Assembly (NCBI GenBank): GCA_903858975.1 | Contig: CAIOKW010000179.1 | Coordinates: forward strand, 1 to 31,402 | Direction of reading: 5' to 3' | DNA: 31,402 nt | DNA from: Oligoflexia bacterium | GTDB lineage: Bacteria > Bdellovibrionota > UBA1018 > CAIMNF01 | Shown here: positions 23,460 to 30,948 of the stretch, piece after piece | Position numbering within the stretch: position 1 is the first letter of the stretch | Layout: each line of letters starts with the position of its first letter | Notes under the pieces: model-generated | Databases searched by the model: none | Told to the model about the DNA's origin: nothing | Seen by the model: the letters and a program-made list of their open reading frames with translations, nothing else | Made by a program: the position numbers and the translations under genes

Positions 23460-24199
23460 TTTAACCTCGCTAAGAAATAATTGATTAAGGGTTCAGGATC
23501 GATGACAGTTCCGCTCAGACTGTGAGAAAACTCAGGGTGCCACTGGACGCCCATCACAAAATGTTCATTCATTTGATTAAAATGGAATGCTTCGATGATT
23601 TGATCCGTAGGTGAAATTGCGTCAACGATGAGATTTTTTCCCAGTAATTTCACTCCCTGGTGGTGAACACTATTTACCGTAAGACTTGATTTTGAATAAA
23701 TATCCCTGAGCAGGCTATCTTCAGTGCAGGTGACTTCATGGAAGATGCGGTCATATCGTTCGGCATTACGATGCTCTGTACTGGTTCCCGTTTCTAGGGT
23801 TAAGTCCTGATACATTTTCCCACCAAAATAGACATTGATGAGTTGGAAGCCCCTGCAGATTCCAAAAATCGGCTTTTTGTGGCGAAAAGCCCAGTCCATG
23901 ATTTTGAGCTCGTACTGATCGCGATGAGCGTCGCCTGGCCATCGGCCGCCCTCAATGGGTGTTTCACCATAAGTTCCAGGAGCGATATCCGCTCCCCCCT
24001 GAAAAACAAATCCATCCATTTCTTCTAAAAACTGGGTGAGCTCATTCCAGGGGAGGTCAGGGAGTAGAATCGGCATCACGCCCTGACGAGAGAGAAAGCG
24101 ACTCATATCGTGCTCGAAATAGCTGAGCTGTTTGTGTCCAAACACCGCGCGTGTCGGGTCGGGATACATGAAACAAGCACTCACCCCAATTTTAATCAT
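23456..24199 (-). CDS. Class I amidotransferase-fold hydrolase, PuuD-like (peptidase C26)
   Basis: 247 residues resembling gamma-glutamyl-gamma-aminobutyrate hydrolase. The catalytic Cys115 is in FGICRGFQLINVYFGG, with His221 and Glu223 in VQWHPEFSHS, forming the Cys-His-Glu triad of class I glutamine amidotransferases. FQGGADIAPGTYGE is the oxyanion/substrate loop. It should cleave the gamma-glutamyl amide bond of the oxidised product, releasing glutamate and, in this pathway, glycine. It overlaps both neighbours by 4 bp, which shows tight operon structure. The substrate as gamma-glutamylglycine rather than gamma-glutamyl-GABA is inferred from the permease and alcohol dehydrogenase. Confidence 0.88.
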   Translation of the reverse strand: MIKIGVSACFMYPDPTRAVFGHKQLSYFEHDMSRFLSRQGVMPILLPDLPWNELTQFLEEMDGFVFQGGADIAPGTYGETPIEGGRWPGDAHRDQYELKIMDWAFRHKKPIFGICRGFQLINVYFGGKMYQDLTLETGTSTEHRNAERYDRIFHEVTCTEDSLLRDIYSKSSLTVNSVHHQGVKLLGKNLIVDAISPTDQIIEAFHFNQMNEHFVMGVQWHPEFSHSLSGTVIDPEPLINYFLARLK

Positions 24200-25353
24200 G
24201 AAGTGGCCTTCTGATAGAGCTCAAAAAAATCCGCCCGGGCCACGGTTCGCTCATTGGATCCATGACAGGGATCTTTAATGGCAAGATCAGCGAGCTTCTC
24301 AAGGTGGCCGGCATTGACTCCTAAGTCTGAAAGCTTTGTTGGAATTTTGAGTTTTTGATTAAGCGCTTTAAGCCAAGCAATAAATCCTTCAGCAGTGGCA
24401 TCCTTCAGTCCGATGGTTTTTGCAATCGTCACCATGCGGGAGCCAGAAACGGGGAGATTGAATTCCATTCCGTAGGGGATCATGACTGCGTTGGCAAGCC
24501 CATGGTGCATGTCTACGAGAGTGGAAAGTGGATGAGCAAGAGAATGAACAATGCCAAGCCCTTTTTGAAATGCAGTTGCCCCCATTAAAGCGCCCATCAT
24601 CATTTTAGCCCGAGATTCTAGGTCTGGAGAGAGAGTTGCCTTTTCTAGGGATTCAGCAATCAAACGAATTCCTTCGAGGGCCACTCCGTCACAAAGGGGG
24701 GAGAATCCTTTTGACAAGTAAGCTTCAACACAGTGAGTGAGTGCATCCATTCCTGTGGTGGCAGTTACAAATGCAGGGAGTCCCATAGTGAGAGAGGGGT
24801 CAGCAAAAACTTTCTTCGCCATGAGGCGAGGTGAGAACAAAATTTTCTTTTCATGCGTGACATCATCAGCGATCACGGTTGAGCGGCCCACCTCGGACCC
24901 TGTCCCGGAAGTTGTGGGGACAGTCACAAAATAAGGAATCGCTTCAGTGACAAAACGATCTCCACCGAGAGCATCGTCATAGGCAAAAAGGTCGAGCGGA
25001 TGATGAACCTTCAAAGCGATCGCACGAGCCACATCCATGCTTGCTCCGCCGCCAAATCCAACGATGGAATCACAGCCATTCTGATGAAAGACATCACTGC
25101 CCCGAAGAACATTTGATTTGACGGGGTTCTTAGCGATCTCAGAAAAGACCACCACCAGAAGACCTTGTGCCTTCATCAATCCGATCACATGATCAAATAC
25201 GGGGAGTTGCGTGAGACCGGGGTCGGAAACCACTAAGACATTTTTCAATCCTTGTTCTTTTAGGTGTGGGCCTAGTTCATCAATCACACCATTTCCAAAG
25301 CGAATTGAAGTGGGAAAATTGTAGTTGTATCTTTGATTCCATTGATTAGACAT
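24196..25353 (-). CDS. Iron-containing alcohol dehydrogenase
   Basis: 385 residues of the group III (Fe) alcohol dehydrogenase family. NAD binds through GFGGGASMDVARAI. TVPTTSGTGSEV is the hinge. Metal ligands by comparison with FucO are Asp203 and His207 (GMDALTHCVEAY), His270 (GLGIVHSLAH) and His284 (DMHHGLANAV), at the same relative spacing. GAGAACACACAT-type spacing, with AGAAGG upstream, supports ATG 25353. In this operon the alcohol to oxidise is most simply the hydroxyethyl group of gamma-glutamylethanolamide. This is the gene that separates the set from a putrescine pathway, which needs an amine oxidase at this step. Confidence 0.9.
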   Translation of the reverse strand: MSNQWNQRYNYNFPTSIRFGNGVIDELGPHLKEQGLKNVLVVSDPGLTQLPVFDHVIGLMKAQGLLVVVFSEIAKNPVKSNVLRGSDVFHQNGCDSIVGFGGGASMDVARAIALKVHHPLDLFAYDDALGGDRFVTEAIPYFVTVPTTSGTGSEVGRSTVIADDVTHEKKILFSPRLMAKKVFADPSLTMGLPAFVTATTGMDALTHCVEAYLSKGFSPLCDGVALEGIRLIAESLEKATLSPDLESRAKMMMGALMGATAFQKGLGIVHSLAHPLSTLVDMHHGLANAVMIPYGMEFNLPVSGSRMVTIAKTIGLKDATAEGFIAWLKALNQKLKIPTKLSDLGVNAGHLEKLADLAIKDPCHGSNERTVARADFFELYQKATS

Positions 25354-25367
25354 ATGTGTGTTTCCTT

Positions 25368-26708
25368 CTAAATAATTTCAAAATAACGTTTATATTCCCA
25401 ATCCGTGACCGCCTTTGCGTGCTGTTTCCACTCCCATTCACGGGTACCTGCAAAGTGTTTTACGAAAGTTTCGCCGAAGAGCTCCAGGGCCACATCAGAG
25501 GTTTTAAATGCTTGGGTTGCATTCCAAAGATTGCTCGGGAGTATGCCATTAGAAACATTGCGGTAGCCATTGCCTTCGGTCATCTTTACATCAAGCTTCA
25601 ATCCTTTTTTAATTCCGTACAGACCTGAAGCAAGGGCGGCAGCATGGGCGAGGTAGGGATTAGCATCACTTCCCACGACTCTAAGCTCAATTCTTGTGGA
25701 TTTTGATCCTCCCGGAAGTGCACGAATACAAGTCGTTCGATTATCAATGCCCCAGGTAATCGTTGTAGGCGCCCAGGCACCTTCAACGAGGCGTTTAAAG
25801 GAGTTAATCGTTGGAGCATACATGGGAAGGACATGCGGCATACAATGCAGGAGGCCCGCAATGTAGCTCTCCATGAGCGGGCTCATCTTGTGATTTCCTT
25901 TTTGATCAAAGAAGAGATTATTCTTTTCATCCCAAAGGCTTTGATGAATGTGGCCTGAGCATCCTGGGAGTTTTTCGTTAATCTTTGCCATGAAGGTCGG
26001 CATGATTCCATGGCGAAGCCCAATTTCTTTCACTCCCGATTTAAAGAGAACAGCACGGTCCGCGGATTCGAGTACATCGCCGTAAAGGATTGCGGCTTCC
26101 AGGACGCCGGGGCCTGTCTCGGTGTGGAGTCCTTCGATCGGAACCTTGAAGTCATACATGAGATCGTAAATCTCATTTAGGAATTCTGAGTTCTTGGACA
26201 TTCTCAGGAGTGAATACCCGAACATGCCTGGAGTGAGGGGAGTGGGATCATTGAAGTTTCTTGCATGAAGCTCTTCTGAGGTCTCACGAAAATTAAACCA
26301 TTCAAACTCCTGCCCGAAGAAGGGCCTAAACCCCGCAGTTTCCGTTTGCGCTTTGATTTTTTTTAGAAGGTTTCTGGGGCAAATCTCTAAGTCAAAATCA
26401 CCCAAGAAAAAAGGCACCTCATCATCCCAAGGAACATTCCTAAAGGTTCCAAGGTCGAGGTTTGCAATCGCATCAGGGTAACCGGTGTGCCAGCCCGTAT
26501 ATTCCATTCCCTCATAAGCTTGGTCCCCGGAGTCCCATCCAAAAACCACATTACAAAATCCAAATCCACCATCCAGTAAGCTCATGAACTTGTCTTTATG
26601 GAGGTACTTTCCTCGGAGGATTCCATCAATGTCGGTGATCGCCACTTTAACTTTGGGATTAGGAGAGTTTTTGACGGCTTCGATGATTTGTTCTTTTGTA
26701 AGTTTCAT
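25368..26708 (-). CDS. Glutamine-synthetase-like gamma-glutamylamide ligase (GlnA4/PuuA-type)
   Basis: 446 residues with the glutamine synthetase fold. The N-terminal beta-grasp begins AITDIDGILRGKYL. Metal-binding blocks are GQEFEWFNF, GPGVLEAAI and GCSGHIHQSLWDEK, followed by the substrate loop NRTTCIRALPGGSKSTRIEL and RVVGSDANPYLAHAA. It belongs to the branch of GS-like enzymes that ligate glutamate to amines rather than ammonia (PuuA, IpuC, Streptomyces GlnA4). With an ethanolamine permease beside it, ethanolamine is the expected amine, giving gamma-glutamylethanolamide with ATP. AAAGGAACTCAC precedes ATG 26708. It overlaps the permease gene by 4 bp. The exact substrate is inferred, not shown by the residues alone. 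Confidence 0.85.
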   Translation of the reverse strand: MKLTKEQIIEAVKNSPNPKVKVAITDIDGILRGKYLHKDKFMSLLDGGFGFCNVVFGWDSGDQAYEGMEYTGWHTGYPDAIANLDLGTFRNVPWDDEVPFFLGDFDLEICPRNLLKKIKAQTETAGFRPFFGQEFEWFNFRETSEELHARNFNDPTPLTPGMFGYSLLRMSKNSEFLNEIYDLMYDFKVPIEGLHTETGPGVLEAAILYGDVLESADRAVLFKSGVKEIGLRHGIMPTFMAKINEKLPGCSGHIHQSLWDEKNNLFFDQKGNHKMSPLMESYIAGLLHCMPHVLPMYAPTINSFKRLVEGAWAPTTITWGIDNRTTCIRALPGGSKSTRIELRVVGSDANPYLAHAAALASGLYGIKKGLKLDVKMTEGNGYRNVSNGILPSNLWNATQAFKTSDVALELFGETFVKHFAGTREWEWKQHAKAVTDWEYKRYFEII

Positions 26709-28036
26709 GTGAGTTCCTTTATTTTACTGGCCCTGAAATGGAACCAGCCATAAGAAATTAGGAGAAGTGAGATGTAAAGTAGACCGAGATTTGAATTGAA
26801 AATGAGCATCGAGAAAAAACTAATGACCGCAATCAAGAGCGCCAGGGCTTGTGCGCCAGGATAGAGGGGAGCTCGAAAAGGGCGAGGCAATTGGGGGTCG
26901 CTCTTCCTCAGTTTGAAGAATGAAATAATAGAGATGATGTAAAGCGTGATGGCGCCAAAACAGGAGATAGTGATGATTTCTGAAGTTTTACCAGAGATCA
27001 GGGCGATGAGCCCCACGACTAGATTTCCGATGAGGGCTGCGACCGGAGTCTTAAAGCGAGGATGAACTCTTCCAAAAATTTTTGGTAAATATCCAACTCG
27101 GCCGAATTCATAGGTGACCCGCCCTGAGGCAAGGATCAACCCATGAAAGGATGCAATCAAACCAAATAGGCCAATCGTAAGGAGGAGGTGGTAGAGAATA
27201 TTGCCTTTGCCAACGATATGAGCGAGCGCTAAGGGAAGTGGAGAGTCGGAAGTCACAGCGGAACCTGCGGTAGGATACACAATGGCCTCCCAACCAGCGA
27301 CACCGACTGATGAAATGAAGGTCAAGAAGCACAAAATGACGAGTGTGAGGATGGAGCTTCCAAATCCAAGGAGTACGTTTCTTTGGGGATTGATGGTTTC
27401 TTCAGCGACATTGGCGACTCCCTCAATTCCTAAAAAGAACCAAATAGCGAAGGGGATCGATGCAAAAATCCCGCTATACCCGTGGGGAAATGCGTTTAAT
27501 GTGAGGTTTTGAAATTTTAAGTGGGGCAGGGTCACGCCGGAGAAAATCAGGAGTTCTATCACCGCAAAAATGGTGATGAACAGCTCAAACCGAGCAGCGG
27601 CCTTCACTCCAATCATATTGAGGATCGTGAATCCCAGAAATGCTGCTCCGGCGATTCCCAAGATCGGAAGCGCTGGAAAAAATTCATGGAAATACGCTCC
27701 GATAGCAAAAGCAATCGCAGGCGGCGCGAAGAGGAACTCAATCAGCTGAGCGATACCCGCAACAAAACCAATTTTCTTGCCAAGAGCATGAGTGGCATAG
27801 TCGAAGGCACCCCCAGCCCTAGGAATCGCACAGGCGAGTTCCGCATAGCTAAAAGTAAAAAAGATATACATGAGAGTGATAAAAAAAGTGGAGATTGCAA
27901 GTCCGAGAGTTCCTCCTTCGGGGAGACCTAAGTTCCACCCGAAATACATACCAGAAATGACATAACCCACCCCTAAGCCCCAAAGCATGACAGGACCCAG
28001 GCTGCGTTCTAGTTTTTGTTCACCCTTTGAATGCAT
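26705..28036 (-). CDS. eat: Ethanolamine permease, APC family
   Basis: About 443 residues with 12 predicted membrane helices. The start region LGPVMLWGLGVGYVISGMYF and the following GWNLGLPEGGTLGL are the signature of ethanolamine permeases. FSYAELACAIPRAGGAFDYA, EGVANVAEETINPQRNVLLG, and SDSPLPLALAHIVGKGN are also close to known members. ATG 28036 has GAGGAAA at good spacing; an in-frame TTG at 28048 overlaps that ribosome binding site and is not chosen. It imports ethanolamine from the periplasm, the first step of the downstream pathway. It is first in the operon, and an inverted repeat 63 bp upstream may be its control site. Confidence 0.9.
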   Translation of the reverse strand: MHSKGEQKLERSLGPVMLWGLGVGYVISGMYFGWNLGLPEGGTLGLAISTFFITLMYIFFTFSYAELACAIPRAGGAFDYATHALGKKIGFVAGIAQLIEFLFAPPAIAFAIGAYFHEFFPALPILGIAGAAFLGFTILNMIGVKAAARFELFITIFAVIELLIFSGVTLPHLKFQNLTLNAFPHGYSGIFASIPFAIWFFLGIEGVANVAEETINPQRNVLLGFGSSILTLVILCFLTFISSVGVAGWEAIVYPTAGSAVTSDSPLPLALAHIVGKGNILYHLLLTIGLFGLIASFHGLILASGRVTYEFGRVGYLPKIFGRVHPRFKTPVAALIGNLVVGLIALISGKTSEIITISCFGAITLYIISIISFFKLRKSDPQLPRPFRAPLYPGAQALALLIAVISFFSMLIFNSNLGLLYISLLLISYGWFHFRASKIKELT

Positions 28037-28098
28037 GATTTTCCTCAATAATGGATAATGTTAATCGCAAAACAGAAAAAGATCACGCCTTATGCGGG

Positions 28099-28125
28099 CT
28101 AGGAATCAGTGCAAATAATTCCTAG
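28099..28125. promoter_or_regulatory. Perfect inverted repeat upstream of the ethanolamine operon
   Basis: CTAGGAAT (28099-28106) and ATTCCTAG (28118-28125) are exact inverted copies around an 11-bp centre. It sits 63-89 bp upstream of the permease ATG. On the minus strand TTGCAC within the centre could be part of a -35. No T-tract follows, so it is more likely an operator than a terminator. Confidence 0.5.
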
Positions 28126-28134
28126 AGTCGGATG

Positions 28135-28150
28135 AATGACGCCCGTCATT
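28135..28150. repeat. Palindrome immediately after the coiled-coil gene stop
   Basis: AATGACGCCCGTCATT is a perfect palindrome in two 7-bp arms with a CC centre. It begins at the base next to the TAA stop on the minus strand. In that direction it is followed by CATCCGA, without T residues. It may slow transcription, protect the mRNA 3' end or bind a protein. With the repeat at 28099 it makes the border between the psd cluster and the ethanolamine operon unusually rich in dyad symmetry. Confidence 0.45.
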
Positions 28151-28444
28151 TTATTTCTTGGGAGGAGCGACGAGATCCGCAGAGGAGCTTAAAACTTTAA
28201 GCCGGATCTCAGGAAAATAGTCGGCACATCGCTTCCACTCTTCTTGAAAGAGTGCGACGGACTGCTCCAATAGTTGTTTATTTTTTGTCTTTAAAGAGTC
28301 ATTTTCAGCGATCGAGGCTTCAATGTGCTTTAGCTTTATTTCTAATTGATCGAGCTGAGTTTCCATTTCCTCTTTTTGTGTCTGAAGGAGTTTCACTTGT
28401 TCAACTACAGCATCTTGAGAAATCAGGGTGGGTTTGACGCTCAT
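28151..28444 (-). CDS. Hypothetical coiled-coil protein, 97 residues
   Basis: I do not recognise a family. After a short N-terminal lead there is a predicted coiled coil over about residues 15-70, with regularly spaced Leu (VVEQVKLLQTQKEEMETQLD onward to KNKQLLEQ), then a short tail ending in Pro-Pro-Lys-Lys. It is soluble and charged, with no signal peptide. Its ATG overlaps the stop of the upstream STAS-like gene by 4 bp (ATGA). The preceding protein also has a coiled coil in its C-terminal half, so the two may pair. It is the last gene of the psd cluster. Confidence 0.65.
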   Translation of the reverse strand: MSVKPTLISQDAVVEQVKLLQTQKEEMETQLDQLEIKLKHIEASIAENDSLKTKNKQLLEQSVALFQEEWKRCADYFPEIRLKVLSSSADLVAPPKK

Positions 28445-29046
28445 AATTTGATTTCACTCCCATACGCAGTTTTCAGAGTCTCAAGTGCTACTTTTACTTT
28501 TTCTTCGTATTCAGCATCTTCGAAGGGAACTTTTTCTTGAGCCTTGATTCGCTCTTCTTGGAACTGAATGGTGGATTTTAAAATTCGCGCTTGTTCACGC
28601 AAAATTTTGTTCTCAAGAATGATTTTGTGGGCGTTGTCTTCATCACCACCTAAAGCATCCACTTTTGCTTTCGTGTATTCCATTTGAGTTTGAAGGCTAA
28701 AAATTGAATCTTCGAGTTTGAGCCGCTCGCCAATTTGTCGAATCTTAAAACCCCCGAGCCGCGAAAAAAGGAGGCTGATTTCAGGAAAGTCAAAGAGGCC
28801 TTTTCCTTTTCCAACCCAATACACTTTTTGACGAGTCAGTTTCGTGAGTGCCTTTTTAATCTCGATCAAAGTTTTCAAATAGACTTCATCAATCTCGGCA
28901 TGAGTGAGGTTCACTACAAGCGGACTCTGAAGGTCTTTGATGAGTGTCTCAAGTCCAATGGCAAGAATCCTGAGCTGGGTAGCTTCAATCTTTCCACGAA
29001 CATTGAAACATGCGATTCCTTCGAATTGCTCATATCTTAGTTTCAT
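28441..29046 (-). CDS. STAS-like domain plus coiled-coil protein
   Basis: 201 residues. The N-terminal 95 or so resemble a STAS (anti-sigma-factor-antagonist) domain: YEQFEGIACFNVRGKIEATQ for the first strands, then LVVNLTHAEIDEVYLKTLIE. The usual phosphorylatable Ser-Ser/Thr-Gly after the Asp is missing (IDEVYLKTL), so a classical phospho-switch is unlikely. From about residue 105 on, a coiled coil runs to the C-terminus (LEDSIFSLQTQMEYTKAKVD, NKILREQARILKSTIQFQEE). GGAGGTG lies before ATG 29046. It overlaps the upstream gene by 17 bp and the downstream one by 4. It may be a signalling or scaffold partner of its neighbours; the STAS call is by fold-like pattern only. Confidence 0.55.
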   Translation of the reverse strand: MKLRYEQFEGIACFNVRGKIEATQLRILAIGLETLIKDLQSPLVVNLTHAEIDEVYLKTLIEIKKALTKLTRQKVYWVGKGKGLFDFPEISLLFSRLGGFKIRQIGERLKLEDSIFSLQTQMEYTKAKVDALGGDEDNAHKIILENKILREQARILKSTIQFQEERIKAQEKVPFEDAEYEEKVKVALETLKTAYGSEIKL

Positions 29047-30049
29047 TTTTCACCTCCGATGTAAGTGCAAGCTCGAGGTAAAAAAGCTCAGGTAGTGTAG
29101 CTCCCACTTGGCCGGCCCCGGGGAAGTCTGCCCCTTTGAGCCGTTCTTTCAGCGTCATTCCCAACATTCCCATTGCAGAAAGATCGTGGACATCCCGTTG
29201 TCCGCTCATCCAGCTGAGGTAGGGTGTGCCCCAAACCGACATTGCTTTTTCCAGAGGAGTAAATGCGGGAACCATTTGGCTGAGGTAAGTAGCCAAAATT
29301 CCTGTATGAACACCAAAGGTATTCATCTCCATTGCTAAACGGACGGGTTCAGTGTGTTTCAATGTGGAAAGCTTTTTATAGAATTCTACACCGACGCCTG
29401 GCTTGAGTAAGTAAAGGCACACTTGTGCAAGTTGGCGCATGAAGCAGGTAATGGGCGCGAGCTTATCTTGTGAAAGTTTCTTTTTATATTTTGAAAGTTT
29501 CAAAATGACTTGGCCTTGTTCTACGGCGCGCGCGAACGCTTGGTTCATGGGTTCGTCAAACTTTGCGCCGCCGAGGTTTACGAGGGAGCTTTTTTGGAGA
29601 TAGAAAAGGAAGTCGAATAAAAGCCCCACAGAAAAGGTGTAATCTTTGTAGCGACTCTCTTCTCCGAATTGAGTTCGCGCTTCGCACGCAAATTTCAAAA
29701 GATCAGGAGCTTTGCCGGGGAGTTTACCAGTGGCATCATCCATCTTGAGTTCTTTTATTTTTAAGACCTGATTCAGAAGGTTGATGATGAGCCAAAGACG
29801 AGTGGCACTTGTGGTGTAAAAACGAATATTTTCTTCAAGCGGAACCTCACGATCCTGTGGATTCAGCGATTTGATGAGAATTTGAAAAGGAGGGATGAGC
29901 TGAGGATGCTGATTGAAGGCGTTGACGAGATTTGAAACTCGATCTTCAACGTTATCGGGCTCAAAAAGGAGTGGGGTTACTTGAGTTGCGGCGAAAGGGC
30001 CAATGATCTGCTGGAATAAGTCTTCTAAGATAGAAAGACCATTATTCAC
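29030..30049 (-). CDS. Hypothetical protein downstream of psd, 339 residues
   Basis: I do not recognise it with confidence. It is helical and soluble, with no signal peptide. Alternating short helices, such as RFYTTSATRLWLIINLLNQV, DYTFSVGLLFDFLFYL, and NTFGVHTGILATYLSQMVPA, give a weak resemblance to HD/HDOD helical signalling domains, but the HD metal residues are absent. The start is GTG 30049, which overlaps the psd TGA by 4 bp, so it is translationally coupled to psd. It overlaps the STAS-like gene by 17 bp. Possible roles are regulation or assembly of a membrane-lipid process, from position only. Confidence 0.6.
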   Translation of the reverse strand: MNNGLSILEDLFQQIIGPFAATQVTPLLFEPDNVEDRVSNLVNAFNQHPQLIPPFQILIKSLNPQDREVPLEENIRFYTTSATRLWLIINLLNQVLKIKELKMDDATGKLPGKAPDLLKFACEARTQFGEESRYKDYTFSVGLLFDFLFYLQKSSLVNLGGAKFDEPMNQAFARAVEQGQVILKLSKYKKKLSQDKLAPITCFMRQLAQVCLYLLKPGVGVEFYKKLSTLKHTEPVRLAMEMNTFGVHTGILATYLSQMVPAFTPLEKAMSVWGTPYLSWMSGQRDVHDLSAMGMLGMTLKERLKGADFPGAGQVGATLPELFYLELALTSEVKNETKI

Positions 30050-30948
30050 GCAGGCCAGCCTTCACCCAAAGAATGCCCGAGTGGAATCCAGGTCTCGAGA
30101 TCCTTGGCACTATTCGCCATCAGATCAGCACTGAATTTTACTTTGTCTTTTTGGATAAGCCAAATCACCGTAGAACCCCCAAATAAAAAATAACCCTTTT
30201 CTTGGCCCTTATCAAACTTTACTGGCAAAGAAAGGCGACTAGAGTAGGCAGATTGTACGATTTTCCCTACTCCGAGGGCTCCCACTTCAATCATAGCGAC
30301 CCTTCCTAAGGATTCATGCTCTAAAATCGCCACCTGGCGCTCATTCTTGAGGAAAACTTTGGGTTCAGCCGGAAACGCCGCTGGATTGACTGAGTGAAAG
30401 TGCCCAGCGACCCGATAATGCTCGGTCAGCTTCCCTGAAAAAGGGAAGTGAAATCGATGGTAATCGACGGGACAAAGTCGGGCTATGACGAGTGTTCCAC
30501 CGATGAATTCTTTTGCGGTTTCCTCATTTCGAAGGAGCTCAGTGAGATCAATTTCGAAACCTTTGACTCTAAATTTTTGGCTCATTTTTAAATCAGGAAA
30601 AGCCAAGTAGCGTGCTTCGGCGCCCGCGCAAAAAGTATTGGAGCCTGAAGCAAAGTTTCGTTTTCCGGACTTAAACTTTCGAATGAAGAAATCATTAAAA
30701 GAGGTGTATTCAGTTTTCTCGAAATCATCCATTTGGATTTCGTAACGCTTAATGAAGTCCTCAATTTTTGAACGGCTGAACTGAGAACTCTCATAAACCC
30801 CAAAGAGGAGGCTCAGCCATTTTCGAGAGAAAAAATGTTCAGTGAGAAAGAATCCCAGCTTACTTTCATAAGCCCACTTGAGGTACTCGCCCCCGTAGAC
30901 TTTTTCAGTTTCGACGTTTTGGGTGACTCGATTGAAATATTGGATCAC
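30046..30948 (-). CDS. psd: Phosphatidylserine decarboxylase
   Basis: A 300-residue pyruvoyl enzyme that makes phosphatidylethanolamine from phosphatidylserine in the inner membrane. DYHRFHFPFSG (162-172) carries the conserved His167. HFHSVNPAAF and KNERQVAILE are typical. YFLFGGSTVIWL contains the self-cleavage site, Gly258-Ser259, which gives the pyruvoyl group. The position of the catalytic Asp (the D of ADG in E. coli) appears to be Glu111 in AGAEARYL. The start is GTG 30948 with AGAGG 7 nt upstream, inside the end of the Rsm22-like gene (44 bp overlap). It leads the unknown trio with overlaps, so it belongs to one operon with them. Confidence 0.9.
   Translation of the reverse strand: MIQYFNRVTQNVETEKVYGGEYLKWAYESKLGFFLTEHFFSRKWLSLLFGVYESSQFSRSKIEDFIKRYEIQMDDFEKTEYTSFNDFFIRKFKSGKRNFASGSNTFCAGAEARYLAFPDLKMSQKFRVKGFEIDLTELLRNEETAKEFIGGTLVIARLCPVDYHRFHFPFSGKLTEHYRVAGHFHSVNPAAFPAEPKVFLKNERQVAILEHESLGRVAMIEVGALGVGKIVQSAYSSRLSLPVKFDKGQEKGYFLFGGSTVIWLIQKDKVKFSADLMANSAKDLETWIPLGHSLGEGWPA

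Noticed and set aside
22095..26708. Reading the operon as a plain putrescine (Puu) pathway
   Set aside because: There is no PuuB-type amine oxidase; an iron alcohol dehydrogenase and an ethanolamine permease are present in its place.
27521..27931. Plus-strand open frame of 136 codons opposite the permease
   Set aside because: A hydrophilic shadow of the hydrophobic codons on the other strand; no motif or start signal.
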